A stretch of DNA of 64,000 nt from Kuafuiihalomonas sp039024635 (GTDB taxonomy: Bacteria; Myxococcota; Kuafuiibacteriia; Kuafuiibacteriales; Kuafuiibacteriaceae): the NCBI GenBank assembly GCA_039024635.1, contig JBCCQA010000027.1:11563-75562 (forward strand), given 5' to 3'. The position numbers were made by a program, and so were the translations under genes. Positions 27,741 to 35,578 of the stretch are shown here, in pieces. The notes below the pieces were generated by a model. The model had not been told where the DNA came from. It ran no database searches and saw nothing but the letters and a program-made list of their open reading frames with translations. The stretch's first letter is position 1; each line of letters begins with the position of its first letter.

Positions 27741-29501
27741 TTGGTCTTCTCCCGGAGGGTGCGGGTACTGAACCGGGGGTGCATCGTCCTCGCAGCGTCG
27801 ACGCTTGCGTGTGGCGATCTCACACCCGACATCTACATCGATCGTCCGGCCGACGATCCCACGGCGCCGAGTGCGCCCGACAGTCCCGTCGTCGGGTCGC
27901 CTCCGACGTCCGACCCCCGCCCGCTGCCGGCCGCCGACCGTCCGAGCGATGGTGGCGCGCCCCGTTTCGATTGGGCGGTGGAGGCGATCGGTCAGCTCCC
28001 CGAACTCCTGGTGCCGGGCCAAAGCGCAGATATCACCTTCGAACTTCGCAATGAAGGTGAAGACGCCGCGCCACCCACGTCGGTGAGCATCAGGCTGGAG
28101 TCCGGCGCTCCGCTGGGTCGTCTTGGTCAGCGGCGCTTCGAGCTCGCGCGCATCAGCGTGCCCCAACTCGAGGCGGGCGAGGCCTACCGCGAGACAGTCG
28201 ATGTGTTCATCCGTACGGCCGTTTCGCCTGCGACCTACGGCCTGTCGACCCGCGTCGACCCGGACGACGTCCACCCCGAGACCGACGAGTCGAACAATCA
28301 GTGGCTCCACGGCAGCACCCGCGTGTCGCCCATCGTACTCAGCCAGGACCGCGTGAACTTCGGAAACGGCTTGGCACCGGGCTGCACCGGGCTGGAGCGG
28401 GTCACGGTCCGAAACCTCTCGAGCCAGACCGTACGCTTCGCGACAACCGAACCCGCTTTGGCCGAATTCCAGCTCGTGCGCGGGCCCGGCCTCCTGGCTC
28501 CGGGTCAGACATCGGTGCTGCAGGTCCACTACCGACCCCAATCCGAAGGCGTCCACACCGATCGGATTGAGATCACCGTCGACGACCAGCGCGGCCTGCC
28601 CCTCAGCGTCGAGCTGATCGGTCAGAGCGTGGACTTCCCGATACGAAACGAAACGACGGAACAGGCGGCGGGTCCGTCCATCGACATGCTGCTTGTCGTC
28701 GCGGACGGCCCCGACATGGATGAGGAGTGGAACGAGCTGGCCCGCTTCGCGCCTCAGGTCATCGACCGCCTCAGAGACCAAGAAGTCGCCTTTCGAATCG
28801 CCGTGGCCCGAACTGGCGCCGCCGAGCTGCTGGTGGGACCGGTCGTCGACCACCGCCAGCCCGACGCGACCCAGCACCTCTTGGAGCTGCTCCAGCGAGG
28901 GGCGGCAGAGAGCGCGAACGCGGGCGAGAACCGAGAGCTCTTCGCCACCGCCGACCGGCTCATCGAAGGCCCCTTGGAGCTGCGCCGAGAGGCCGGACTG
29001 GCCCTGGTCTTTCTATCCAACACCGACGACGCGTCGCCGGCCCCGGCGGACTGTATGGCCGGCCGGCCCGTCGAAGCCTGCTATCGCCAGCGATTCATCG
29101 ACGCAAAGTCAGGTCTAGGGGGCGTGCACCAAGTGGCCGTCCACGGCATCTTCGAAGACGGAAGCCCGAGCTGCGGTCAGGACCAGGCCGAGCGTTTGTG
29201 GCATCTTGCATCGGACCTCGGCGGCACCATCAACTCCGTGTGCGAGGAAGACGCCTTCACCGCCCTTTGGCAGTTCAACGACGCCCGCTTCGGAATGCCC
29301 GTCGACTTCACGCTGCAAGGAACGCCGATTCCAGACACCGCCGGCGTCAAGGTGGACGGAGCGCGGGTGCCGGCTTATGACTTCCTGCGGGCCGAGAACG
29401 TCTGGTGGATCAACGACCGCACGCTTCACTTCATCCACGGTCGTCAGCCCACCGCCGCCCAGAGCATCGACATTGAGTATCTGGTCCGCTGCGAGCTCTA
29501 G
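27741..29501 (+). CDS. lipoprotein with CARDB, SPD-2/Hydin-like and vWA-like domains
   Basis: The TTG start at 27741 gives 586 residues with a lipobox (STLACGD, Cys near residue 24). After a Pro/Asp linker there is a CARDB-like domain (about 80-185; DITFELRNEGEDA, VDPDDVHPETDESNNQW), an abnormal-spindle/Hydin-like domain (about 195-300; LERVTVRNLSSQTVRF) and a diverged von Willebrand-A-like domain (about 310-470; IDMLLVVADGPDMDEEW). The MIDAS DxSxS is altered to DGPDM. Cys pairs occur in the last third. It is surface-associated by inference; monocistronic. Confidence 0.78.
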   Translation: MVFSRRVRVLNRGCIVLAASTLACGDLTPDIYIDRPADDPTAPSAPDSPVVGSPPTSDPRPLPAADRPSDGGAPRFDWAVEAIGQLPELLVPGQSADITFELRNEGEDAAPPTSVSIRLESGAPLGRLGQRRFELARISVPQLEAGEAYRETVDVFIRTAVSPATYGLSTRVDPDDVHPETDESNNQWLHGSTRVSPIVLSQDRVNFGNGLAPGCTGLERVTVRNLSSQTVRFATTEPALAEFQLVRGPGLLAPGQTSVLQVHYRPQSEGVHTDRIEITVDDQRGLPLSVELIGQSVDFPIRNETTEQAAGPSIDMLLVVADGPDMDEEWNELARFAPQVIDRLRDQEVAFRIAVARTGAAELLVGPVVDHRQPDATQHLLELLQRGAAESANAGENRELFATADRLIEGPLELRREAGLALVFLSNTDDASPAPADCMAGRPVEACYRQRFIDAKSGLGGVHQVAVHGIFEDGSPSCGQDQAERLWHLASDLGGTINSVCEEDAFTALWQFNDARFGMPVDFTLQGTPIPDTAGVKVDGARVPAYDFLRAENVWWINDRTLHFIHGRQPTAAQSIDIEYLVRCEL

Positions 29502-29687
29502 GCCGAGGATCACAGAGTTCAGCTCGCTTCCCGTCTGCCCTAGACCGGAAGCCGCGCATCATGACTGGCACCGATTGTTGGTCGTCTGGTACCTACACGA
29601 CCCGCGTCCTGCATGTTGGCGTCCGGCTGACCACGCATGGGCAGCATCGTTGGCTGAGTTGAAGAGCTACTGAAAAGCCGCGGGGAC
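29502..29687. other. intergenic region between convergent genes
   Basis: These 186 bases separate the convergent lipoprotein gene and the last gene of the ECF-sigma operon. I saw no gene and no convincing terminator. Confidence 0.4.
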
Positions 29688-30359
29688 TCAGCGACAGCGT
29701 TCGCGGATCCGGTCCAGCAAGGGACTTGAGGGGTTCTGACTCTGAATCCGAGCCCCGAGTTCGCGCCCCGATTCCCGAAGACCGAGGGCGCACTGGGCGA
29801 GGGCCATGACGCCCAACCGCTCTTCTAAGAGGATACCTTCGGGGAAGCGACGTTGATGGGTCTCCGCCATCTTCAGCGCCTCTGACCAAGCGCCATCCCG
29901 TAGGAAGCGCTGCGCGTCGGCCATCAGCCGCGCTTCGGCGAGAAGGTCACTCGAGGAGGCTTCGGGCTCCGCGAGAACCCCATGCTCCTCGTCCGCGAGC
30001 ACAGCTGCAGGGCGTGACGGTGCCGTCGTGGGCGCCGGTGTTTCAACCACCGGATCTTCCGGCGGCCTCAGTCGAACGTTCTCGAATGCGCTGCTCCGGC
30101 GTTCGGGCTCGACGAGACGGCGACCCTCCTGGGTCGGGCTCGGCCACAGAACCACCGCGGCAGCCGCAACCCCAAGGGCCGCTGCGCCGCCGATCCAAGG
30201 CGCGCTACCGGCCGAGGCACTTGCGGCGCTTCCGGCCGCGCCCGCGGCTATCTTGGCCTGGAGGCTCTCGGCCACTCGGGCCTTGGCGCCCGGAGGCGGT
30301 CCGTCCAGTCGCCGCCCCGCTTCGACCAGCGCCCGCGCCTCGGGTCCTAGATCACTCAC
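29688..30359 (-). CDS. probable membrane regulator of the ECF sigma factor
   Basis: The 223-residue product begins with GTG overlapping the sigma-factor stop (GTGA). A short cytoplasmic N-terminus (about 1-50), one membrane segment (about 55-75; GGAAALGVAAAAVVLW), a Pro-rich linker and a C-terminal TPR-like region (about 135-220; LMADAQRFLRDGAWSEALKM) are visible. No zinc-binding HxxxCxxC is present, so it is not a classical ZAS anti-sigma. Gene order and topology still point to a sigma regulator in the inner membrane. Confidence 0.75.
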   Translation of the reverse strand: MSDLGPEARALVEAGRRLDGPPPGAKARVAESLQAKIAAGAAGSAASASAGSAPWIGGAAALGVAAAAVVLWPSPTQEGRRLVEPERRSSAFENVRLRPPEDPVVETPAPTTAPSRPAAVLADEEHGVLAEPEASSSDLLAEARLMADAQRFLRDGAWSEALKMAETHQRRFPEGILLEERLGVMALAQCALGLRESGRELGARIQSQNPSSPLLDRIRERCR

Positions 30360-30955
30360 GCGATCTCTCCCTCGACCCGCTCTTGGGCGGCTCGGTGACG
30401 GCCCACGGCGGCCTCGAAGGCTCGCCGCGCCGCACGAAGGCGGCTGTAGACGGTGTTGAGCTTGAGCTGGAGGGCCTCCGCGATCTCCGGTGCGGTGGCT
30501 TGCTCCAGCTCGGCCAATACGAAGACGGCTCGCTTGTCCTCGTCGAGCTCGTCCAGGCAGCTGTGAAGCAGTCCTCTTGCCTGCTCGGCCTCTGCCGTCG
30601 CTTCGGGGTCAGGCCCAGGGTCCACCAGCTCGGCTTCGAGCAGGTCCACGATCCGGCCCCGTTTCCGGCGATGGGCCTTCGCCACGTTGAGGGTGATGCC
30701 AAAGAGCCAAGTCTTGAGCTTCGACCGTCCCTCGAACTCGTGGAGCCGACGGTGAACGACCAAGAAGACATCCTGGACCGCATCATCCACGGCCGCCGAG
30801 GGGACCCCCAACCGCCGTGCGCTTCGCCAGACGAAGTCGAAGTGCTGTTCGTAGATGACTGCAAAGCGCTCCGACTCCTCTCCTCGACCAGACTCGACCT
30901 GTGTTGGCTGACCCAATCCTCGGTCCTGTTCCTTCGTGTGGGGAGGGCCCCGCAT
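30356..30955 (-). CDS. ECF-type RNA polymerase sigma factor
   Basis: The 199-residue protein has sigma region 2 (about 30-100; DDAVQDVFLVVHRRL, WLFGITLNVAKAHRR) and region 4 (about 130-185; DEDKRAVFVLAELE, NTVYSRLRAARRAF). It begins 3 bases after the preceding envelope-protein gene and overlaps the following regulator gene. It should direct RNA polymerase to envelope-stress or surface-protein promoters; the target promoters are unknown. Confidence 0.92.
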   Translation of the reverse strand: MRGPPHTKEQDRGLGQPTQVESGRGEESERFAVIYEQHFDFVWRSARRLGVPSAAVDDAVQDVFLVVHRRLHEFEGRSKLKTWLFGITLNVAKAHRRKRGRIVDLLEAELVDPGPDPEATAEAEQARGLLHSCLDELDEDKRAVFVLAELEQATAPEIAEALQLKLNTVYSRLRAARRAFEAAVGRHRAAQERVEGEIA

Positions 30956-30958
30956 CCG

Positions 30959-31828
30959 TCACCGAAAGCGACGTTCGATCCCTAATAAAGCGCGAAGAGA
31001 GGCGACTGCGGGCTGATACAAGAGCTCCGTACCGGGTTCACCCGGATCGCGGGCAAGGATCTGAGGCCGGAGCCGGTGGAACTGAGCCTCCACCCCGATT
31101 CGGAACTCGACTGGCCCCAGCCCTCTTCGCAAGGCGACAGCCGGTCCCCCCGCAAACCAGAGGGTCTCCCCGGTATCGGCTTCCGTCACTGTGAAGGTCC
31201 CAAGCTCTGCCGCGGCGCAGCCGTCAATGGCCCAAGGACCTCGGTTCCAGAAGATGCGGCAGGCCCTGACCCATCCGCCCCCACCCACGACTTCAGCGTC
31301 CTCGAGTCCTTGGACGGCCCGGGGCAGCCGAAACCAAGCCCCGAGCTCAACTCGCCAAGGGAAGCGAAGAACCGAAAGGCCGAGCTGAGTCTGGAGGGTG
31401 GCCCTCGGACTGGCGCCGAATACGAGCCCCGTCTCCGCACTCGCGCCCGCAATCCACGGCCAACCCACCCGGACCGGGCGCAAAGTCGTCCCGGCTCGGA
31501 CGGGCGCGCGCCGAGGGGCCGTCACGGGCGTTCTCGAGATTTCGGCCGCCGCCAGCGCAATGATCACGGCGGCTGCTTCGGCCAGCGCTTCGCAACTCTC
31601 CCCCCGGAGTGTCCTCGACGAGGCGCCCACCCTGGAGAAAATGCGGAGCTCGGCTCTCCAAGGATCGTCCTCGAGCACCGCTATCGCTTCGAGTTCGAGG
31701 GCCTCCAGGCTCGGGCCCACGAGACTACGGACCTCTTTGGCGACCTTGGCCGCGCTTGGACACTCGGGAGGGCCTTGCCAGTCCAAGCTCAGTCCAGAGA
31801 CGGCGATGCCCAGGAGCGGCCCGATCAT
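30959..31828 (-). CDS. secreted envelope hypothetical protein
   Basis: The ATG at 31828 overlaps the stop of the RmlD-like gene (ATGA), giving 289 residues. After a weak signal (MIGPLLGIAVSGLSLDW), the first domain includes CPSAAKVAKEVRSLVG and a helical stretch. The C-terminal ~170 residues have alternating strands (VELGAWFRLPRAV, GPVEFRIGVEAQFHRL, ending LRALLGIERRFR) consistent with an outer-membrane beta-barrel. The terminal aromatic residue supports barrel insertion. Such proteins often precede ECF sigma genes in Myxococcota (recollection). Confidence 0.72.
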   Translation of the reverse strand: MIGPLLGIAVSGLSLDWQGPPECPSAAKVAKEVRSLVGPSLEALELEAIAVLEDDPWRAELRIFSRVGASSRTLRGESCEALAEAAAVIIALAAAEISRTPVTAPRRAPVRAGTTLRPVRVGWPWIAGASAETGLVFGASPRATLQTQLGLSVLRFPWRVELGAWFRLPRAVQGLEDAEVVGGGGWVRACRIFWNRGPWAIDGCAAAELGTFTVTEADTGETLWFAGGPAVALRRGLGPVEFRIGVEAQFHRLRPQILARDPGEPGTELLYQPAVASLRALLGIERRFR

Positions 31829-32856
31829 GGCGTACTCGACCCGGGACGGATGAAGAGTACGCGGCTCTGGGTCACCGGCCGCACTGTTCCGGCCCTGAAA
31901 GCTCCGCCCTGGCCCTCGGCCAGGATGCAGTCGACGCCGCCCTCGACCAACACCTTGCCTGCCAACACCCAGAGCTGGCCGGGCCCGGGCAGTGCCCAGG
32001 CTTCGCCAGGGCTGAGCGAGCGTGGCTCCGAATGAACGCCGAGGGCCTCGAGGGCTTCGCTTTGGGAACTCGGAGCTTTGGGACCGACGAGGGCCGGCGT
32101 TGAAGCGGCCGATGACGATGCCTCCGTCGGTCGGTCTTCGTCTCTGTCCCAAGCCGGAAGCATGCTCTTAGAGGGGGCCAGGCGTGGGGTGAGAGCGAGC
32201 GCGCTCTCGGAAGCCGACACGCGAACGGGCAGTCCGTGCCAGCCACCCACCGTTCGGTAGAGCGCCGCCACGTCCACGGAGGGTCCTTCGCTCGCCGCAT
32301 GAACGAGACCAGGCTCGACGCACCAGCCGCGCAGAGCCTCGCCCAGGTCGTCGGCCCGCACCGGACTGACCTTGCTTCGGGTCGGCGCCCGAAGGCCCGC
32401 ACGAAGTTGGGCCTCCACAGCTTCAACCCAGGGCCCGCTTCGGACCACAAGACCCCTCCCCCGGCTGGCCGTCTGTAGAAATCGCTCTCCTCGAAGCGCG
32501 GCCTCGGCAAAGATGGCTGAGGGCTCCGGCGACTCCGAAACGTCGAAGGGCCCCCCTACCTGACCAAATACGTCGGCCACCGAGAGGTAGACAGGGCGGC
32601 AGTCGAACTCCAAGGACGCCGCGGCCAGATTGATGGCGGCCTCGGCACTCACCCGAAACGCTCGATCCGGGTCGGCTTCCGCGCTCTCGGCGTCTCGCCA
32701 AGCGGCCAACACAACCGCTTGCGGTCGCCGCGCCTCCACGACGGCGCGTACGGCGCGCATGTCGGTGATGTCGACTTCGACTGCTTCCGCTGGCCCCTCC
32801 TTGGCCAAACCTCGGACCATGGCTTCGACTTCGGCGCTCTGGAGGACGAGAATCAT
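31825..32856 (-). CDS. degenerate RmlD-like reductase fused to a cupin-like domain
   Basis: The 343-residue protein resembles dTDP-4-dehydrorhamnose reductase (RmlD) in the order of elements: EVDITDMRAV, PQAVVLAAWRDAESAE, NLAAASLEFDCRPVYLSVADVFG and FAEAALRGERFL. But the Rossmann glycine motif is absent (MILVLQSAEVEAMVRG) and the catalytic YxxxK is replaced by FAEAA, so reductase activity is improbable. The last ~65 residues (LSPGEAWALPGPGQLWVLAG, then RAGTVRPV and LFIRPG) look like a small cupin barrel. Overlaps of 4 bp with both neighbours. A binding or regulatory role is inferred. Confidence 0.72.
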   Translation of the reverse strand: MILVLQSAEVEAMVRGLAKEGPAEAVEVDITDMRAVRAVVEARRPQAVVLAAWRDAESAEADPDRAFRVSAEAAINLAAASLEFDCRPVYLSVADVFGQVGGPFDVSESPEPSAIFAEAALRGERFLQTASRGRGLVVRSGPWVEAVEAQLRAGLRAPTRSKVSPVRADDLGEALRGWCVEPGLVHAASEGPSVDVAALYRTVGGWHGLPVRVSASESALALTPRLAPSKSMLPAWDRDEDRPTEASSSAASTPALVGPKAPSSQSEALEALGVHSEPRSLSPGEAWALPGPGQLWVLAGKVLVEGGVDCILAEGQGGAFRAGTVRPVTQSRVLFIRPGSSTP

Positions 32857-33377
32857 GGGTATTCGACAATCAGGGGGGCCTCCTCCAGTCGCTCGGCCCA
32901 AGCGCGGGCGGCAGCGCGCGCCTCGCGGCGACTCCCGAAGCGACCCAAGCGGAGACGGTACCAGGTTCCGCGTGCACCTAGGTCTACTTCCGACACGAAG
33001 GCCGGCGACTCCGGCCGATGGGCTCGCATCCAGGCCTCCGCTTCCTCTTTCGTCTCGAAGGCGCCCACCTGAAAGCCCCAGCCGCGAGCGGGCGGAGGTG
33101 CAAACGCGAAGCGGAACGGCGTGGTGCTGGTCTCTACCGGATTCGTCATCGCTACCAACGACGACGGGATCGACGAGGTCGGACCCAGGGGGGCCGGGAG
33201 GAGCGCCTCCTTCATCGCAGCGGACGGGCGGGGTCCGTCCACCGGAGGCGTCCACTCGGCGGCCTTCCACCGACCTAGAGTAAAGGCCCCCGCCCAGCTG
33301 ACGACCAGGAACAGAGGCGCGAGGGCAAAGGCCCACCGAGGCCCGCTTAGATGAACCCGTCGATGCTGGCGCCTCAT
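32853..33377 (-). CDS. membrane protein with SPOR domain
   Basis: The 174-residue protein has a short basic N-terminus, one membrane segment (about 15-34; FALAPLFLVVSWAGAFTLG), a Pro-rich linker and a C-terminal SPOR domain (about 98-174; GWGFQVGAFETKEEAEAW, WYRLRLGRFGSRREARAAA). SPOR domains bind denuded septal peptidoglycan. Here it is in a surface-protein operon, with ATG/TGA overlaps on both sides. Confidence 0.88.
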   Translation of the reverse strand: MRRQHRRVHLSGPRWAFALAPLFLVVSWAGAFTLGRWKAAEWTPPVDGPRPSAAMKEALLPAPLGPTSSIPSSLVAMTNPVETSTTPFRFAFAPPPARGWGFQVGAFETKEEAEAWMRAHRPESPAFVSEVDLGARGTWYRLRLGRFGSRREARAAARAWAERLEEAPLIVEYP

Positions 33378-35578
33378 TCCAGGTCCGCGCTCACCGTCTC
33401 CAGCCCCGACGGATCGCGCTCCAGAACGAGGAGTTCACTCCTGCGGTCGCCATCGAGATCCCGGCAAGCCAAAGCCACGGCCTCGCCTTCCAGCTCGAAG
33501 CGATCGCCCGGCGTCGCGAAGCCCCCCGCGCCGTCCCCTCGAAACACGAGCAGTACCTTGGCCCCGACCGTCACTGCATCGAGGGCACCGTCGCCGTCGA
33601 CGTCGACCAGGCAGCCGTCCTGAGCCTGCACGTCCAGTCCACGCCGACGGCAGTGTCGGGGGTCGTCGACCGGGACAGAAAAAGCGTCTGATACCCCGGC
33701 CGTGTTGAGGACGCCGAAGCAGCCTCGGTCATCCTCACCTTCCCTCACGAGGGGGCAGGCCGACGTGCCGCAGCGCGCCTCGCTCCAAAAGACGACGTCG
33801 AGTCGACCGGCCTCGCTCTCGCCGTCCAGCCGAGGATCGACCTGACCGAGGGCGAGCCGGTCCACGCGGTCGTTCACGAAACGCGACTCCCGATGGCTCC
33901 ACTGCCAGCCTTGACCACCGATCAGCTCCAGTCGCCCTACGCCCCCGACCACCAGGTCCTCAGACTCGAAGCGCGTGGCGCCTACGGCAAGATCCAAAGG
34001 CCGGGTGGGCGTGAGGAGGGGCCCGGCCGGGACCCACCAAGGACCCAAGCGACCGCATTCGTCTTCAAATGGGGCCGAGACCGACACGCCTGCACATTGC
34101 GCGGGGCTGGGCACCGGGGCCCGACAGGATACACCTTCCAGGGCGCAGCCACAGCGGGCGCCATCAAAGAGCCTGTCGGAGCCGACGTCCGAAAGCAGCT
34201 CGACCACCTGATCCCGGTCCTCGCAGCGTCCCGTCTCGGCCAGACAGCGCTCGCCGAAGGGGCAATCACAGGGGCTCTGACAGCTCGGAGCGGAACCGAT
34301 CCGGCCTCGGAAGCCGACGGCGAAGCGAAGGGGAGACTCCGAGAACAGCGTCAAGGTTGCCGCCGTGGAGGCGGTCGTCGCGTGCCGCAAGGCGACCTGC
34401 CAATCGTCCGGCCCCCGTTCGAGGACGGCGAGTTCGGACTGCTCGCAGCTGCAGGGGGTGCCGTCGCCTAGCGCGCATTGGCAGGCGCCTTCGGTGGGAC
34501 AAGACACCGGCTGACAGTCGCTGCTCCGGGCGCTGAGAACGGCCGCGCCTCCCTCGAAGCCGACCACGCCCACCGGTAGGCGCCCGAGCCCTCGGGCCAA
34601 GGTGGTGACTGTGCCTTCCTCTTCCAACAAGCCCGAGACTTCGACCAGCTCCCCATGGCCTAGGAGCTCGTTCTCGGCCAAGGCATCGGGGAGCTCGCAT
34701 CGCCCCTCACCTTCGCACAGGAGCACCAGCGCGCTCCGGGTCTCGGGTCTCAACGCCAGGGCCACGGGTCTCTCCGGGACCGCAATGAGCCCTCGGGCCT
34801 CCAGGCTGAGCGGCGCGAGCACCGTCAGCTCTATCTCGGCCTCGACCCCGGCTGTGAGCGACACCCGAACCCGAGCGACCCCCGTCGACGTAGCTCGGAA
34901 AAGGGTCGCGGCCTCTCCATCGACGCCGGTACGCAAACTCGCGCGCTCGGCGGCCATCTCACCCAGCCCCCCAACGTCTCCTTCGACCGTGACCTCGAGA
35001 TCCATGGCCGGCAAGCCGTAGCTGCGACGCGCCCCCTCCGACTCGGCGGGATCGTCGGCCCGAAGCGCCACGCGGATCGGCGTGGTCGCTCCGACTGACA
35101 ATACCTCTCGGGCCGGCGTTCGAAGCTCGAGTCGAGTCGAGTCCGGGATCACGGGCGCGAGGTCCACGTTGGTTGAAGCCGAAGCGCTCGGTCCAAAGCC
35201 CGAAGCGCAGCCCTCCAAGATCACAGGCGCTTCTTCGGCCACGCTGCCGTAGCCCCTCACGTAGACGAGGGCGTCGCGGGCAGGCAGCCCTGACAGCCCG
35301 ATGCCGTTGGCCCAGTCCACGGCGCACGGAGTGGCGTCGTCTTCGGCGCAACGCTCATCCAGCACGCGACGCTCTCCTGAAGCCGGAAGCTCGCCCAGGG
35401 CTGCAGTTCCCAAGAAGCCCTCAGCGCAGGTCCTCGGAACGACGTCATTGTCGACCACCTCGATTCGAATTCGGCGGGTCGCCGCTCGCAGCTCGGCGTT
35501 CGGAAAGTTGAGGACGATGGACCGAGCGTCCTCGCCACACCCCAAGAGGACCAGTAGCCCCAGTACACGGCTCTTCAT
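33374..35578 (-). CDS. Cys-rich FG-GAP repeat lipoprotein (first of two)
   Basis: The 734-residue protein has a lipobox (LLVLLGCGE). The first ~300 residues look like immunoglobulin-type strands; the middle has Cys clusters (SSDCQPVSCPTEGACQC; CQSPCDCPFGERC), and the C-terminus has FG-GAP-like calcium loops (DVDGDGALDAVTVG, DLDGDRRSELLVLE). It is probably an outer-membrane surface lipoprotein. It follows the related 35575-37758 gene with a 4-bp overlap. No enzymatic motif is seen. Confidence 0.8.
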   Translation of the reverse strand: MKSRVLGLLVLLGCGEDARSIVLNFPNAELRAATRRIRIEVVDNDVVPRTCAEGFLGTAALGELPASGERRVLDERCAEDDATPCAVDWANGIGLSGLPARDALVYVRGYGSVAEEAPVILEGCASGFGPSASASTNVDLAPVIPDSTRLELRTPAREVLSVGATTPIRVALRADDPAESEGARRSYGLPAMDLEVTVEGDVGGLGEMAAERASLRTGVDGEAATLFRATSTGVARVRVSLTAGVEAEIELTVLAPLSLEARGLIAVPERPVALALRPETRSALVLLCEGEGRCELPDALAENELLGHGELVEVSGLLEEEGTVTTLARGLGRLPVGVVGFEGGAAVLSARSSDCQPVSCPTEGACQCALGDGTPCSCEQSELAVLERGPDDWQVALRHATTASTAATLTLFSESPLRFAVGFRGRIGSAPSCQSPCDCPFGERCLAETGRCEDRDQVVELLSDVGSDRLFDGARCGCALEGVSCRAPVPSPAQCAGVSVSAPFEDECGRLGPWWVPAGPLLTPTRPLDLAVGATRFESEDLVVGGVGRLELIGGQGWQWSHRESRFVNDRVDRLALGQVDPRLDGESEAGRLDVVFWSEARCGTSACPLVREGEDDRGCFGVLNTAGVSDAFSVPVDDPRHCRRRGLDVQAQDGCLVDVDGDGALDAVTVGAKVLLVFRGDGAGGFATPGDRFELEGEAVALACRDLDGDRRSELLVLERDPSGLETVSADLE

